Shown one piece after another: positions 8,811 through 17,623 of a stretch of DNA of 64,000 nucleotides. Every line of letters starts with the position of its first letter. Within the stretch, counting starts at the first letter, position 1. The notes beneath the pieces are model-generated. The model saw only the letters and a list, made by a program, of their open reading frames with translations. It searched no databases and had not been told where the DNA came from. The stretch is taken from assembly GCA_019120125.1 (NCBI GenBank), contig DWVR01000025.1:1-64000 (forward strand), written 5' to 3'. Origin of the DNA: Candidatus Phocaeicola excrementigallinarum. GTDB taxonomy: Bacteria; Bacteroidota; Bacteroidia; Bacteroidales; Bacteroidaceae. A program made the position numbers and the translations under genes.

Positions 8811-9995
8811 ATGAATATCGATCATTATCTCAATTACTGGTCCGACCTCTATAAAGAGGATATGCTGACCGACATCATGCCATTCTGGATGGAACATGGC
8901 CTTGACAAGGTGCATGGAGGAGTATACACATGTATAGACCGTAAGGGGGAGCTGATGGACTCCACCAAATCGGTCTGGTTTCAGGGACGGTTTGCCTTTA
9001 CCTGCTGCTTCGCCTACAACCATATCGAGCGGAAACAGGAATGGCTGGACGCGGCCAAATGCACGCTCGGCTTTATTGAAAAACATTGCTTCGACAACGA
9101 CAGAAGGATGTATTTCGAAGTCATGGCCGACGGAACACCGCTAAGAAAAAGAAGATACGTGTTCTCGGAAAGTTTCGCAGCCATCGCCATGGCCGAATAT
9201 GCCCTTGCCACAGGCAACCAGACCTATGCGCAGAAAGCGCTGGACATATTCAAGGACATGAGACGTTTCCTGAACACTCCGGGCATATTGGAACCCAAAT
9301 ACCTGCCTACCGTAGAAATGCAGGGACATTCCATCACGATGATCATGATCAACGTGGCCAGCCGTATCAAGAAAGTAATCAGCGACCCGGAACTGGACCG
9401 ACAGATCGACGAGTCGCTGCACGCATTGAAAACCTATTTCATCCATCCGGAGTTCAAAGCCCTGCTGGAAACGGTAGGACCGAACGGCGAATTCATCGAC
9501 ACCATCAACGGACGGACCATCAATCCCGGACATTGCATCGAAACATCATGGTTCCTGTTTGATGTGGCACATGACCGCGGAAACGACAAGGAACTGATTG
9601 ACCTGGGTCTGCAAATATTCGACTGGTCCTGGGAATGGGGATGGGACAAGGAATACGGAGGCATCATCAACTTCAGAGACTGCCGGAACCTGCCCGCACA
9701 AGACTATTCACAGGACATGAAGTTCTGGTGGCCTCAAACCGAATCCATCATCGCCACCCTGTATGCCTACAAGCTGACAAAAGACGAAAAGTATCTGCAG
9801 ATGCACCGTCAGATCAGCGAATGGACATACGCCCACTTCCCCGACCATGAATACGGAGAATGGTATGGTTATCTTCACCGTGACGGTTCTGTGGCACAAC
9901 CCGCCAAAGGGAATCTGTTCAAGGGGCCGTTCCACATTCCGCGAATGATGACCAAGGCACACACCCTATGCCAGGAAATACTGGCAGGAGAATGA
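8811..9995 (+). CDS. nanE: N-acylglucosamine 2-epimerase (AGE family)
   Basis: Cytoplasmic (alpha/alpha)6-barrel enzyme of 394 residues, related to renin-binding protein. It converts N-acetylmannosamine to N-acetylglucosamine without prior phosphorylation, unlike the NanE/NanK route of E. coli. Conserved AGE segments are visible: GHSITM near 168, GHCIETSWFL near 240 and KFWWPQTE near 305. Direct coupling to the lyase gene supports the substrate. The GlcNAc formed would need a kinase, which is not in this window. Confidence 0.88.
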   Translation: MNIDHYLNYWSDLYKEDMLTDIMPFWMEHGLDKVHGGVYTCIDRKGELMDSTKSVWFQGRFAFTCCFAYNHIERKQEWLDAAKCTLGFIEKHCFDNDRRMYFEVMADGTPLRKRRYVFSESFAAIAMAEYALATGNQTYAQKALDIFKDMRRFLNTPGILEPKYLPTVEMQGHSITMIMINVASRIKKVISDPELDRQIDESLHALKTYFIHPEFKALLETVGPNGEFIDTINGRTINPGHCIETSWFLFDVAHDRGNDKELIDLGLQIFDWSWEWGWDKEYGGIINFRDCRNLPAQDYSQDMKFWWPQTESIIATLYAYKLTKDEKYLQMHRQISEWTYAHFPDHEYGEWYGYLHRDGSVAQPAKGNLFKGPFHIPRMMTKAHTLCQEILAGE

Positions 9996-10014
9996 CATTG
10001 TCTTTTTTGTCACC

Positions 10015-10043
10015 GTGAATACCCGACAGCAACGGGTACTCAC
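10015..10043. repeat. Hairpin between epimerase and transporter genes
   Basis: Arms GTGAATACCCG (10015-10025) and CGGGTACTCAC (10033-10043) pair with one mismatch around a 7-base loop. There is no T-tract, so it is not a standard terminator. It could tune mRNA stability within the cluster or be an operator. Confidence 0.55.
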
Positions 10044-10136
10044 GAGTGACATGCGACAGACGCATACCCTATCATAGCAAGCCTTTCACGCCTTTGCACC
10101 AATAAACATTTAACATTAAATTCTGCACTGATATTT

Positions 10137-11369
10137 ATGAAGAATACAAAGATCTATCCTTGGGTTGTAGTAGCCCTGCTGTGGGGAGTGGCTCTGCTGA
10201 ACTACATGGACCGCCAGATGCTGAGCACCATGAAAGACGCCATGCAGATGGACATCGTGGAACTGCAGTCGGCCACCAATTTCGGACGCCTGATGGCTGC
10301 ATTCTTATGGATTTACGGTCTGATGAGTCCGTTTGCCGGGATGATAGCCGACCGGCTCAACCGGAAATGGCTGATAGTGGGAAGCCTTTTCGTATGGTCG
10401 GCCGTCACTTACCTGATGGGAGTCGCCGATACCTATAACCAGATATTCTTTCTGCGTGCGCTGATGGGAGTCAGTGAGGCACTGTACATCCCGGCCGGAC
10501 TCTCACTCATAGCAGACTACCACACGGGGCGTTCACGATCACTGGCCATAGGTATCCACATGACAGGACTTTATACGGGCCAGGCCATCGGTGGATTCGG
10601 CGCCACCGTAGCGGCGGCATTCTCCTGGCATACCACTTTCCATTGGTTCGGTATCATCGGAATCGCCTATGCCGTCATACTGATGCTCTTCTTGAAAGAC
10701 AAGAAAACCATGACCGTTCCTGACAAGCCGCTTCAGGAATCCCCCAACAAAGAAAGCTTGGGAAAAGGTCTGAAAGCATTGTTCAGCAATGTTGCCTTCT
10801 GGGTTATCCTGTTTTATTTCGCCGCACCAAGCCTGCCCGGATGGGCCACAAAGAACTGGTTGCCGACACTGTTTGCCGAAAGCCTGAATCTTCCGATGTC
10901 ACAGGCCGGTCCCATGTCGACCATCACCATCGCGGTATCTTCTTTCATCGGCGTGATCATAGGCGGCAGCCTCTCTGACCGATGGGTGCAGAAAAACCTG
11001 CGCGGACGAGTCTATACGGGAGCCATCGGACTGGGAATGACCATTCCGTCGTTACTCCTGCTAGGCTTCGGACATCACATCGTATCAGTAGTAGGTGCCG
11101 GGCTTCTGTTCGGCATCGGATACGGAATCTTTGATGCCAACAACATGCCCATCCTTTGCCAGTTTGTATCCGCGAAACAACGTGCCACAGCCTACGGCAT
11201 CATGAATATGACCGGGGTGTTTGCCGGAGCTTTCATCACCGACCTGCTCGGACAATGGAGCGATGGCGGAAATCTGGGACTGGGATTTGCCATGCTTGCC
11301 ATCATCGTGGCGGCCGCCCTGTGCGCACAACTTTATTTTCTGCGTCCGAAAACAGACAATGTGGAATAA
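10137..11369 (+). CDS. nanT: MFS transporter, probable sialic-acid permease
   Basis: 410 residues with about 12 membrane segments. The loop between segments 2 and 3 carries the MFS motif GMIADRLNRK. Position between the epimerase and sialidase genes points to import of Neu5Ac across the inner membrane, as for NanT in B. fragilis and Tannerella. A 141-base gap with a hairpin precedes it. The substrate is inferred from context. Confidence 0.85.
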   Translation: MKNTKIYPWVVVALLWGVALLNYMDRQMLSTMKDAMQMDIVELQSATNFGRLMAAFLWIYGLMSPFAGMIADRLNRKWLIVGSLFVWSAVTYLMGVADTYNQIFFLRALMGVSEALYIPAGLSLIADYHTGRSRSLAIGIHMTGLYTGQAIGGFGATVAAAFSWHTTFHWFGIIGIAYAVILMLFLKDKKTMTVPDKPLQESPNKESLGKGLKALFSNVAFWVILFYFAAPSLPGWATKNWLPTLFAESLNLPMSQAGPMSTITIAVSSFIGVIIGGSLSDRWVQKNLRGRVYTGAIGLGMTIPSLLLLGFGHHIVSVVGAGLLFGIGYGIFDANNMPILCQFVSAKQRATAYGIMNMTGVFAGAFITDLLGQWSDGGNLGLGFAMLAIIVAAALCAQLYFLRPKTDNVE

Positions 11370-11406
11370 ACAACAATTGAACCAAACTTTAATTTGAATA
11401 CACACC

Positions 11407-13032
11407 ATGAAGAAATTAATCTCCTTATTTATCGGATTCGTTTCATTCATCAGCCTGCAAGCATCCGATACAGTCTTTGTGAAAGCATCTCAAGTGCCTA
11501 TTCTGATAGAAAGACACGACAACGTGTTGCTCTATATGCGTCTGGACGCAAGACAGACAAAGACACTGGACAATGTCACCCTTACTTTCGACAAGGGAGG
11601 GGACCTGTCGCAAATCAAATCAGTAAAGCTGTACTACAGCGGGACCGAGGCCCCACAAGACAGAGGGAAAAAACGTTTTGCCCCCGTGGAATATATATCG
11701 AGCCACAATCCAGGCCATACACTGGCGGCCAATCCTTCGTATTCCATCAAGAAGTCAGAAGCCACTCCTACTGCAAACACAGTCACACTGGAAGGGAAGC
11801 AGAAACTGTTCCCCGGATATAACTTTTTCTGGGTCAGCATAGAGATGAAACCTTCCGCACCGCTGGATACAAAAATCAGTGCTGAAATCACCCGAATAAA
11901 AGGAGACGGAGAAACAATTCCTGTCAAGAATACAGATGAACGTGCAGTCGTAAGAAGAATGGGGGTAGGTGTCCGCCACGCCGGAGATGACGGCTCGGCA
12001 GCTTTCCGCATACCCGGACTGGTCACGACCAACAAGGGTACTCTGCTAGGTGTATATGATGTTCGCTACAACAGCAGCGTCGACCTGCAGGAACATATTG
12101 ACATAGGTCTTAGCAGAAGTACAGACGGTGGAAAGACATGGGAAAAGATGCGCCTTCCCTTATCGTTTGGCGAATATGACGGACTTCCGTCTGCACAGAA
12201 CGGTGTAGGCGACCCGTCCATTCTGGTTGACACGAAAACAAATACCGTATGGATTGTAGCTGCATGGACCCACGGAATGGGGAACCAACGTGCATGGTGG
12301 AGTTCACATCCGGGAATGGACCTGAACCATACCGCCCAACTGGTAATGGCGAAAAGTACCGATGACGGAAAGACCTGGTCAGCCCCGATAAACATTACAG
12401 AACAGGTGAAGCTCCCGGAATGGTATTTCCTGCTCCAAGGACCGGGAAGAGGCATCACCATGGACGACGGTACACTGGTATTCCCCATTCAGTTCATCGA
12501 CAAGACACGCATCCCCAATGCAGGCATCATGTACAGTAAAGACCGAGGAAAAACATGGGCCATCCACAACCATGCCCGTACCAACACGACAGAAGCACAG
12601 GTGGCCGAACTTGAGCCTGGAACCCTGATGCTCAACATGAGAGACAACCGCGGCGGAAGCCGGGCCGTATATACCACTGACGATTTGGGAAAAACATGGA
12701 AAGAACATGAGTCCTCGCGTACAGCCCTGATAGAACCGGTCTGCATGGCCAGCCTTATCAGTGTAAAAGCCAAAGACAATGTATTGGGAAAAGATTTGCT
12801 GATTTTCTCTAACCCCAACACCACAAATGCCCGGAAAGACATTACAATCAAAATCAGTCTGGACGGAGGCAAGACTTGGAAACCGGAGCATCAGCTTCTT
12901 CTTGACGAAGGATACAATTGGGGATATTCATGCCTCACGATGATTGACAAGGAAACAATCGGAATACTCTATGAAAGCAGCGTAGCCCACATGACTTTCC
13001 AAAGCATCAAGCTGAAAGACATAATCAAATAA
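11407..13032 (+). CDS. nanH: Secreted exo-alpha-sialidase (GH33)
   Basis: 541 residues with a signal peptide (first 19-20 residues). The N-terminal 180 residues form a beta-rich domain like the carbohydrate-binding region of Bacteroides sialidases. The catalytic propeller starts with FRIP at 200-203, which holds the first Arg of the sialic-acid-binding triad. Asp boxes of the form SxDxGxTW lie near 240, 320, 378, 425 and 485. It releases terminal sialic acid from host glycans in the periplasm or at the surface. Last gene of the cluster, followed by a strong terminator. Confidence 0.93.
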   Translation: MKKLISLFIGFVSFISLQASDTVFVKASQVPILIERHDNVLLYMRLDARQTKTLDNVTLTFDKGGDLSQIKSVKLYYSGTEAPQDRGKKRFAPVEYISSHNPGHTLAANPSYSIKKSEATPTANTVTLEGKQKLFPGYNFFWVSIEMKPSAPLDTKISAEITRIKGDGETIPVKNTDERAVVRRMGVGVRHAGDDGSAAFRIPGLVTTNKGTLLGVYDVRYNSSVDLQEHIDIGLSRSTDGGKTWEKMRLPLSFGEYDGLPSAQNGVGDPSILVDTKTNTVWIVAAWTHGMGNQRAWWSSHPGMDLNHTAQLVMAKSTDDGKTWSAPINITEQVKLPEWYFLLQGPGRGITMDDGTLVFPIQFIDKTRIPNAGIMYSKDRGKTWAIHNHARTNTTEAQVAELEPGTLMLNMRDNRGGSRAVYTTDDLGKTWKEHESSRTALIEPVCMASLISVKAKDNVLGKDLLIFSNPNTTNARKDITIKISLDGGKTWKPEHQLLLDEGYNWGYSCLTMIDKETIGILYESSVAHMTFQSIKLKDIIK

Positions 13033-13067
13033 TACGGAAACAACCGGAAAATCAGGATTCTGAAAAG

Positions 13068-13097
13068 AGAGAGCGTACGACACGCTCTCTTTTTTTA
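13068..13097 (+). terminator. Rho-independent terminator after the sialidase gene
   Basis: Perfect 9-bp arms AGAGAGCGT (13068-13076) and ACGCTCTCT (13082-13090) with a 5-base loop, then a T-tract to 13097. It closes the sialic-acid cluster. Confidence 0.88.
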
Positions 13098-13149
13098 TTC
13101 ATTCACAAGAAAACCAGGCCCACCGCACACCAGAGTCATGTTTTTTCAC

Positions 13150-13157
13150 TATATTTG
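13150..13157 (+). promoter_or_regulatory. -7 box of the ATPase-DUF4435 operon
   Basis: TATATTTG matches the Bacteroidetes -7 consensus exactly and lies 29 bases before the ATG. No TTTG is seen at -33. With the terminator just upstream it makes the two following genes an independent unit. Confidence 0.6.
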
Positions 13158-13186
13158 TGTGGGAACATTTTTAATCCGCCATAACC

Positions 13187-14011
13187 ATGAAAAAACAGGC
13201 AAACTATATTAAACGCATCGAGATTAAAGGTTTGTGGGGCCGCAAGGACATTTCGTGGAACCTACGTCCGGATGTGAACATCCTAAGCGGAGTGAACGGA
13301 ATAGGAAAAAGCACCATTCTCAATAATTCTGTCAGCAGTCTGAGCCTGCTGGAAGGGGGAGCGCTGAAGAACGGAGTACAACCGGGTGTGTCGTTCATCT
13401 TCTCACCTGAGGACGCCACATATATTCATTTTGATGTCATACGCAGTTTCGACCGCCCGCTGCTCAATTCTGAACTGCTGGGAAAAATCGGGAACCAGAA
13501 AGTGAAAACCGAACTTGACTGGCAACTCTACCAACTGCAGAGACGCTATCTGGACTATCAGGTGAATGTCGGAAACCGCATTATCGACCTGCTGACAAGC
13601 GGAAATCCGGACAACCAGACAAAAGCGACGGAAGTGTCACGCCCGAAAACAAAATTCCAAGACCTTGTCGACGACCTGTTCAGTGAGACTGGAAAGAAAA
13701 TCATCCGGAAAAGTAACGAGATCCAGTTTGAACAGGACGGGGACATCCTGTCTCCTTACCAACTCTCGTCCGGCGAGAAACAAATGCTCGTCATCCTCCT
13801 TACCGTACTGGTACAGGACAATCAGGCTTACACCTTGTTCATGGACGAACCGGAAATCTCGCTCCACGTGGAATGGCAGCAACGCCTGATCTCACTCATA
13901 CGCGAACTGAATCCGAACGTACAGATCATTCTGTCCACACACTCCCCGGCACTTATCATGAACGGCTGGATTGACGCTGTAACAGAAGTCAGTGATATAA
14001 CTGTCCACTAA
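13187..14011 (+). CDS. ABC/SMC-like ATPase paired with a DUF4435 protein
   Basis: 274-residue cytoplasmic ATPase of the AAA_15/AAA_21 type. Walker A GVNGIGKST is at 35-43, the ABC signature LSSGEKQML at 193-201, Walker B DEPE from 220, and the H-loop STHSP near 248. Such ATPases are usually partners of nucleases (OLD, RecF, PARIS AriA). The insert between Walker A and the signature is short, so it lacks a long coiled coil. It is followed after 13 bases by a DUF4435 gene. Family and motifs are clear; a defence role is inference. Confidence 0.8.
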   Translation: MKKQANYIKRIEIKGLWGRKDISWNLRPDVNILSGVNGIGKSTILNNSVSSLSLLEGGALKNGVQPGVSFIFSPEDATYIHFDVIRSFDRPLLNSELLGKIGNQKVKTELDWQLYQLQRRYLDYQVNVGNRIIDLLTSGNPDNQTKATEVSRPKTKFQDLVDDLFSETGKKIIRKSNEIQFEQDGDILSPYQLSSGEKQMLVILLTVLVQDNQAYTLFMDEPEISLHVEWQQRLISLIRELNPNVQIILSTHSPALIMNGWIDAVTEVSDITVH

Positions 14012-14024
14012 AAACCAAACGGCT

Positions 14025-15023
14025 ATGGGAAAAAGACTCACAGAAAACCTTTCTTCCCTCTATATTGGCGCGGCCAACAAACTGAAGCCGAAACGGGCGA
14101 GACGAAAGATTGTAGCCTACGTAGAAAGTTATGAGGACATCTCTTTCTGGCGCGCACTACTTTCAGAATATGAAGACAACACACGCTATTTCGAGGTAAT
14201 GCTGCCTTCGCAAACATCGCTGGCCAAAGGAAAGAAAACGGTATTGATGAACCAACTGGGAAAACAGTTGGGAGAGAATATGATTGCCTGCGTAGACAGT
14301 GACTACGATTACCTGCTTCAAGGATGTACGAACACTTCACGCTACATGTTGGAAAATCCTTACGTAATCCAGACCTACGCATACGCCATTGAGAATTACC
14401 ACTGCTATGCGGAAGGACTGCACGATGTATGCGTAATGGCCACCCTGAACGACCATAAGGTCATTGATTTTCCGGCGTTCATGAAACTTTATTCACAGAT
14501 AGCCTATCCACTGTTCATCTGGTCCATCTGGTTCTACCGGCGGCATAACCTTTCGGAATTTTCTTTGTTGGATTTCTGCTCTTATGTAAAGCTGGAACAT
14601 GTGAATACAGTCCATCCGGAAAAGTCGCTGGAAATAATGGCCAAAAAAGTTAACCGGAAGCTACGCGATTTGGAGCACAGACATTCCAAGGCAAAACCTG
14701 AAATAGAAGCCATGAAAAAAGAGCTGAGAGGACTGGGGGTCCACCCTGAGAACACATATATGTTCATTCAGGGACATCATATTATGGATAACGTTGTCAT
14801 GCGTCTGCTGATTCCGGTATGCACCATTCTTAGAAGAGAACGGGAACAGCAGATCCACGATCTGGCCCTTCACAGCATGCAGCTGCAAAACGAGCTGACA
14901 AGCTATCAGCGTAGCCAGATCAATGTAGAACTGGTCATCCACCGCAACACAAATTATACAAATTCGCCGCTCTATCAGATGATCAGGAACGATGTGGAGA
15001 GATTTCTGAAAATCATCAAATGA
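14025..15023 (+). CDS. DUF4435 (TOPRIM-like) protein
   Basis: 332 residues. The N-terminal half shows a TOPRIM-like layout: Glu34 in YVESYED and the acidic DSDYD motif at 91-95, which could bind metal, then ENYHCY near 123, typical of DUF4435. The C-terminal 150 residues are helical and charged, with possible coiled coil near 200-235. In PARIS phage defence the effector AriB is a DUF4435 TOPRIM nuclease released by the ATPase AriA; this pair has the same family combination and order. It could also be a housekeeping pair, since no mobile genes flank it. Confidence 0.75.
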   Translation: MGKRLTENLSSLYIGAANKLKPKRARRKIVAYVESYEDISFWRALLSEYEDNTRYFEVMLPSQTSLAKGKKTVLMNQLGKQLGENMIACVDSDYDYLLQGCTNTSRYMLENPYVIQTYAYAIENYHCYAEGLHDVCVMATLNDHKVIDFPAFMKLYSQIAYPLFIWSIWFYRRHNLSEFSLLDFCSYVKLEHVNTVHPEKSLEIMAKKVNRKLRDLEHRHSKAKPEIEAMKKELRGLGVHPENTYMFIQGHHIMDNVVMRLLIPVCTILRREREQQIHDLALHSMQLQNELTSYQRSQINVELVIHRNTNYTNSPLYQMIRNDVERFLKIIK

Positions 15024-15049
15024 TTTGCAGCTTCCCCTAACAAGAATAG

Positions 15050-15079
15050 GAAACTCCCTAACGACAAATAGGGAGTTTC
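15050..15079 (+). terminator. Hairpin after the ATPase-DUF4435 operon
   Basis: Perfect 11-bp arms GAAACTCCCTA (15050-15060) and TAGGGAGTTTC (15069-15079) with an 8-base loop, 27 bases after the stop codon. The T-tract is poor, so termination may be partial. Confidence 0.6.
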
Positions 15080-15082
15080 ATC

Positions 15083-15113
15083 TTGTAAGGGGATTTCCAT
15101 TCCTCTATTTTTG
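15083..15113 (+). promoter_or_regulatory. Promoter of the basic secreted protein gene
   Basis: TTG at 15083-15085 and TATTTTTG at 15106-15113 are 20 bases apart. The start codon is 45 bases downstream. Confidence 0.55.
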
Positions 15114-15157
15114 CAATACAAACTTCAGACAAGACTTGTCTGGCAAAAACAGGAATC

Positions 15158-16081
15158 ATGAAAACAAAAGTTTTTTTACTTGGCATTCTGGCCACATGCC
15201 TGAGCATCGTTCCGGCATCGGCATACGGGTTGGGCGACATTCGGGTCAACGCACGGTTCATGACAGACCGTATGGCCTTCGAATTACATCTTAACACCAA
15301 CCAATACAACGACCTGTATGAAATCAATTATGATTTCTTCAACAGCATCAACCCCTATATTGCAGAAATAGCCATCGCCAACGTGGATGCCATGAATACC
15401 TACTACCGTTATCTGGATATCCGGAACGATGACCTGCGCTGGGTGTTGACCAGTGCGGAATATGCACGCTTCATCACACTGGAATATTTCTTCCGGCCAC
15501 TCTACACGATGAACAACGTATGTTATCTGCACATCTACAAAATCTACCCCAACCGCACCTTTTTCTATTACAAGCCTCCAAGACACTATCTGACCTACCG
15601 TGGAGGACACTGCAGAGTACATTTCAGAGGAAAAAGCTATTACCGGCAAATATTCCCGAAAAAGTATCACCATCCGGTTTATCCGCAAGCATGTCATGCG
15701 CACCCACAGGGAGCGTATCCAAAACCAGGGCACGCCAACACGGCACCGCATAAAAATCCCGGCTATCGGTTCAGTCCAGTCGACCACCGTCCGACCGGAA
15801 CGGGACCTCACACTTCGGTACCGCACAAACCTGTAAGACCGGAAAGCGGAAAGCCTGGTATGTCGAAACCGGACAAGAACCAGCATATCCGGCCCCATGC
15901 CCCGGCAGTGAAACCATATCACGGAAAAACGGACATCACAAAACCGGGAAAGCCAGCATCCCCAAACCCGTCCGCACAAAAACGCCCCAACGTGCGGAAA
16001 AGCCAACCTTCAGGCAAACATTCCATACGTCAGGGCCAATCGTCCCGTCAAGCCAACCGTTCGGAAGCCAGACAATTATGA
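15158..16081 (+). CDS. Secreted protein with a long basic Pro/Lys/His-rich tail
   Basis: 307 residues. A signal peptide ends at about residue 22 (VPASAYG). Residues 25-155 form a compact region rich in Tyr and Asn, with a segment (LNTNQYNDLYEINYDFF) that recalls the LTxxQ motif of Spy/CpxP-like periplasmic proteins. From about 160 to the end the protein is low-complexity and rich in Pro, Lys, His and Gly with many KP steps, so strongly basic. That tail may bind nucleic acid, peptidoglycan or metal. I do not recognise the family. Its stop overlaps the end of the convergent cvfB gene by 6 bases. Confidence 0.65.
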   Translation: MKTKVFLLGILATCLSIVPASAYGLGDIRVNARFMTDRMAFELHLNTNQYNDLYEINYDFFNSINPYIAEIAIANVDAMNTYYRYLDIRNDDLRWVLTSAEYARFITLEYFFRPLYTMNNVCYLHIYKIYPNRTFFYYKPPRHYLTYRGGHCRVHFRGKSYYRQIFPKKYHHPVYPQACHAHPQGAYPKPGHANTAPHKNPGYRFSPVDHRPTGTGPHTSVPHKPVRPESGKPGMSKPDKNQHIRPHAPAVKPYHGKTDITKPGKPASPNPSAQKRPNVRKSQPSGKHSIRQGQSSRQANRSEARQL

Positions 16082-16918
16082 TCGGGAAAGGCGGATGCCT
16101 CCCTCTTCAAGCACAATCAGACGCTTCTTGTAGAGGTCGCCGACCGCCTTCTTGAATATTTTCTTACTCACACCGAAAGTTCCATAAATGATCTCCGCAT
16201 CGGTCTTGTCATTGATCGAAGTATATCCGCCATGATCTTTAATGAACTGAAGCAATTTTCCAGAGAAATCACCCACCTGGTGCGCTCCGGCTTTCTGCAA
16301 CTCCAGATCTATCTTTCCGTCGGGGCGCACCTGCTTGATATAGGCAGGAAGCTTCATACCGATCTCAAGCGGCTGGAAGATCTCATTGTGATAAATCATG
16401 CCGCCAAATTTATTGTCCACAATCACCTTATAGCCCAAATCGGTACGTTGCCAGATCATAACATCCACTTCCTCGCCAGACTGATAATCCGGCATCTCGT
16501 CCGAAAGATACTTTTCGACCTTTGCCGTAGCCATGATGCGGAAACTCTCCTCATCCAGCTCCACATACACCACATACCTGTGACCTTTCTGCATCTTCAC
16601 CTTCTGCTCGCGGAAAGGAATAAACAGATCCTTCATCAGTCCCCAATCCAGAAAAGCACCGTACTGGTTCACCCATGCCACCTCAAGGCATGCAAAGTCG
16701 CCCACCTGCGCATAAGGCTCAAGTGTAGTGGCCACCAGACGTTCATCCATATCCAGATAGATGAACACATTCAGCATATCCCCGACCACACATCCTTCAG
16801 GCACATATCTTTTAGGAAGCAGAATCTCGCCATCCTCATCTCCATCGAGATACACACCGAAATCCACTTCCTTCACAACTGTCAACTGGTTATACCGTCC
16901 TAATCTTATATGACTCAT
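16076..16918 (-). CDS. cvfB: S1-domain RNA-binding protein (CvfB/YitL family)
   Basis: 280-residue cytoplasmic protein with S1-like OB folds in the N-terminal two thirds and a C-terminal winged helix (about 215-280). In Staphylococcus CvfB binds RNA and affects virulence gene expression; its role in Bacteroidetes is undefined. The start ATG overlaps the stop of lolD by 4 bases (ATGA), so the genes are coupled. Its 3' end overlaps the convergent gene, leaving no room for a separate terminator. Confidence 0.85.
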   Translation of the reverse strand: MSHIRLGRYNQLTVVKEVDFGVYLDGDEDGEILLPKRYVPEGCVVGDMLNVFIYLDMDERLVATTLEPYAQVGDFACLEVAWVNQYGAFLDWGLMKDLFIPFREQKVKMQKGHRYVVYVELDEESFRIMATAKVEKYLSDEMPDYQSGEEVDVMIWQRTDLGYKVIVDNKFGGMIYHNEIFQPLEIGMKLPAYIKQVRPDGKIDLELQKAGAHQVGDFSGKLLQFIKDHGGYTSINDKTDAEIIYGTFGVSKKIFKKAVGDLYKKRLIVLEEGGIRLSRS

Positions 16919-17577
16919 AAATCTTCTGTTTTTATTTTTCCGTCAATAATATGTATTTTCCTGTCTGTGCTCGAAGCCAGCCCCTCATCGTGTGTCACAA
17001 TCACAAATGTCTGTCCAAGCTTGTCGCGCAAGTCAAAGAACAGCTGATGCAGCTCCTCCTTGTTCTGCGTATCAAGACTCCCCGAAGGCTCATCGGCCAA
17101 CACTACCGAAGGATGGTTGACCAAAGCCCTTGCCACCGCCACACGCTGCTTCTCTCCTCCCGACAACTCCGCCGGTTTATGCGAGGCACGTTCCTGCAAC
17201 CCCATCATCTCCAGAAGTTCCATCGCACGCTTACGGGCACTTGCAGCCGAATCCCCTCTGATCAATGCGGGAATCGTCACATTCTCAAGTGCGGTAAACT
17301 CCGGCAACAACTGATGGAATTGAAACACGAAACCGATCTCCTTGTTCCGGAAAGCGGACAGTCGGCTTTCATTCAACCTGCTCACCTCAGTACCGTTCAG
17401 CACCAACCGACCCGAATCCGGTTTGTCGAGCGTGCCCATTATCTGAAGAAGAGTGGTCTTTCCCGCACCACTGGGCCCCACAATGCTCACAATCTCTCCC
17501 TTACCGATGGTCAGGTCTATTCCCTTCAACACCTGCAAGGGACCGAAACTTTTTGTTATTCCTTCCAATTCTATCAT
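16915..17577 (-). CDS. lolD: Lipoprotein-releasing ABC transporter ATPase LolD
   Basis: 220 residues. Walker [10 protein letters not shown] is near 34-42, signature [15 protein letters not shown] near 139-153, Walker [11 protein letters not shown] just after, and the switch His in VTHDEG. The sequence fits the LolD/MacB/FtsE group. Its membrane partners (LolC/E) are not adjacent, so LolD is assigned by similarity, and another export complex of the MacB type is possible. Third gene of the minus-strand operon, 46 bases after tcdA. Confidence 0.82.
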   Translation of the reverse strand: MIELEGITKSFGPLQVLKGIDLTIGKGEIVSIVGPSGAGKTTLLQIMGTLDKPDSGRLVLNGTEVSRLNESRLSAFRNKEIGFVFQFHQLLPEFTALENVTIPALIRGDSAASARKRAMELLEMMGLQERASHKPAELSGGEKQRVAVARALVNHPSVVLADEPSGSLDTQNKEELHQLFFDLRDKLGQTFVIVTHDEGLASSTDRKIHIIDGKIKTEDL

Positions 17578-17623
17578 GCTCTGAACCTTTCATTAATGAC
17601 CGACATCCTGATATGCACGTCAA

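Noticed and set aside
13187-15023. Full PARIS defence system
   Set aside because: Family pairing and order fit, but the ATPase is short and there is no defence-island context, so I report it only as PARIS-like.
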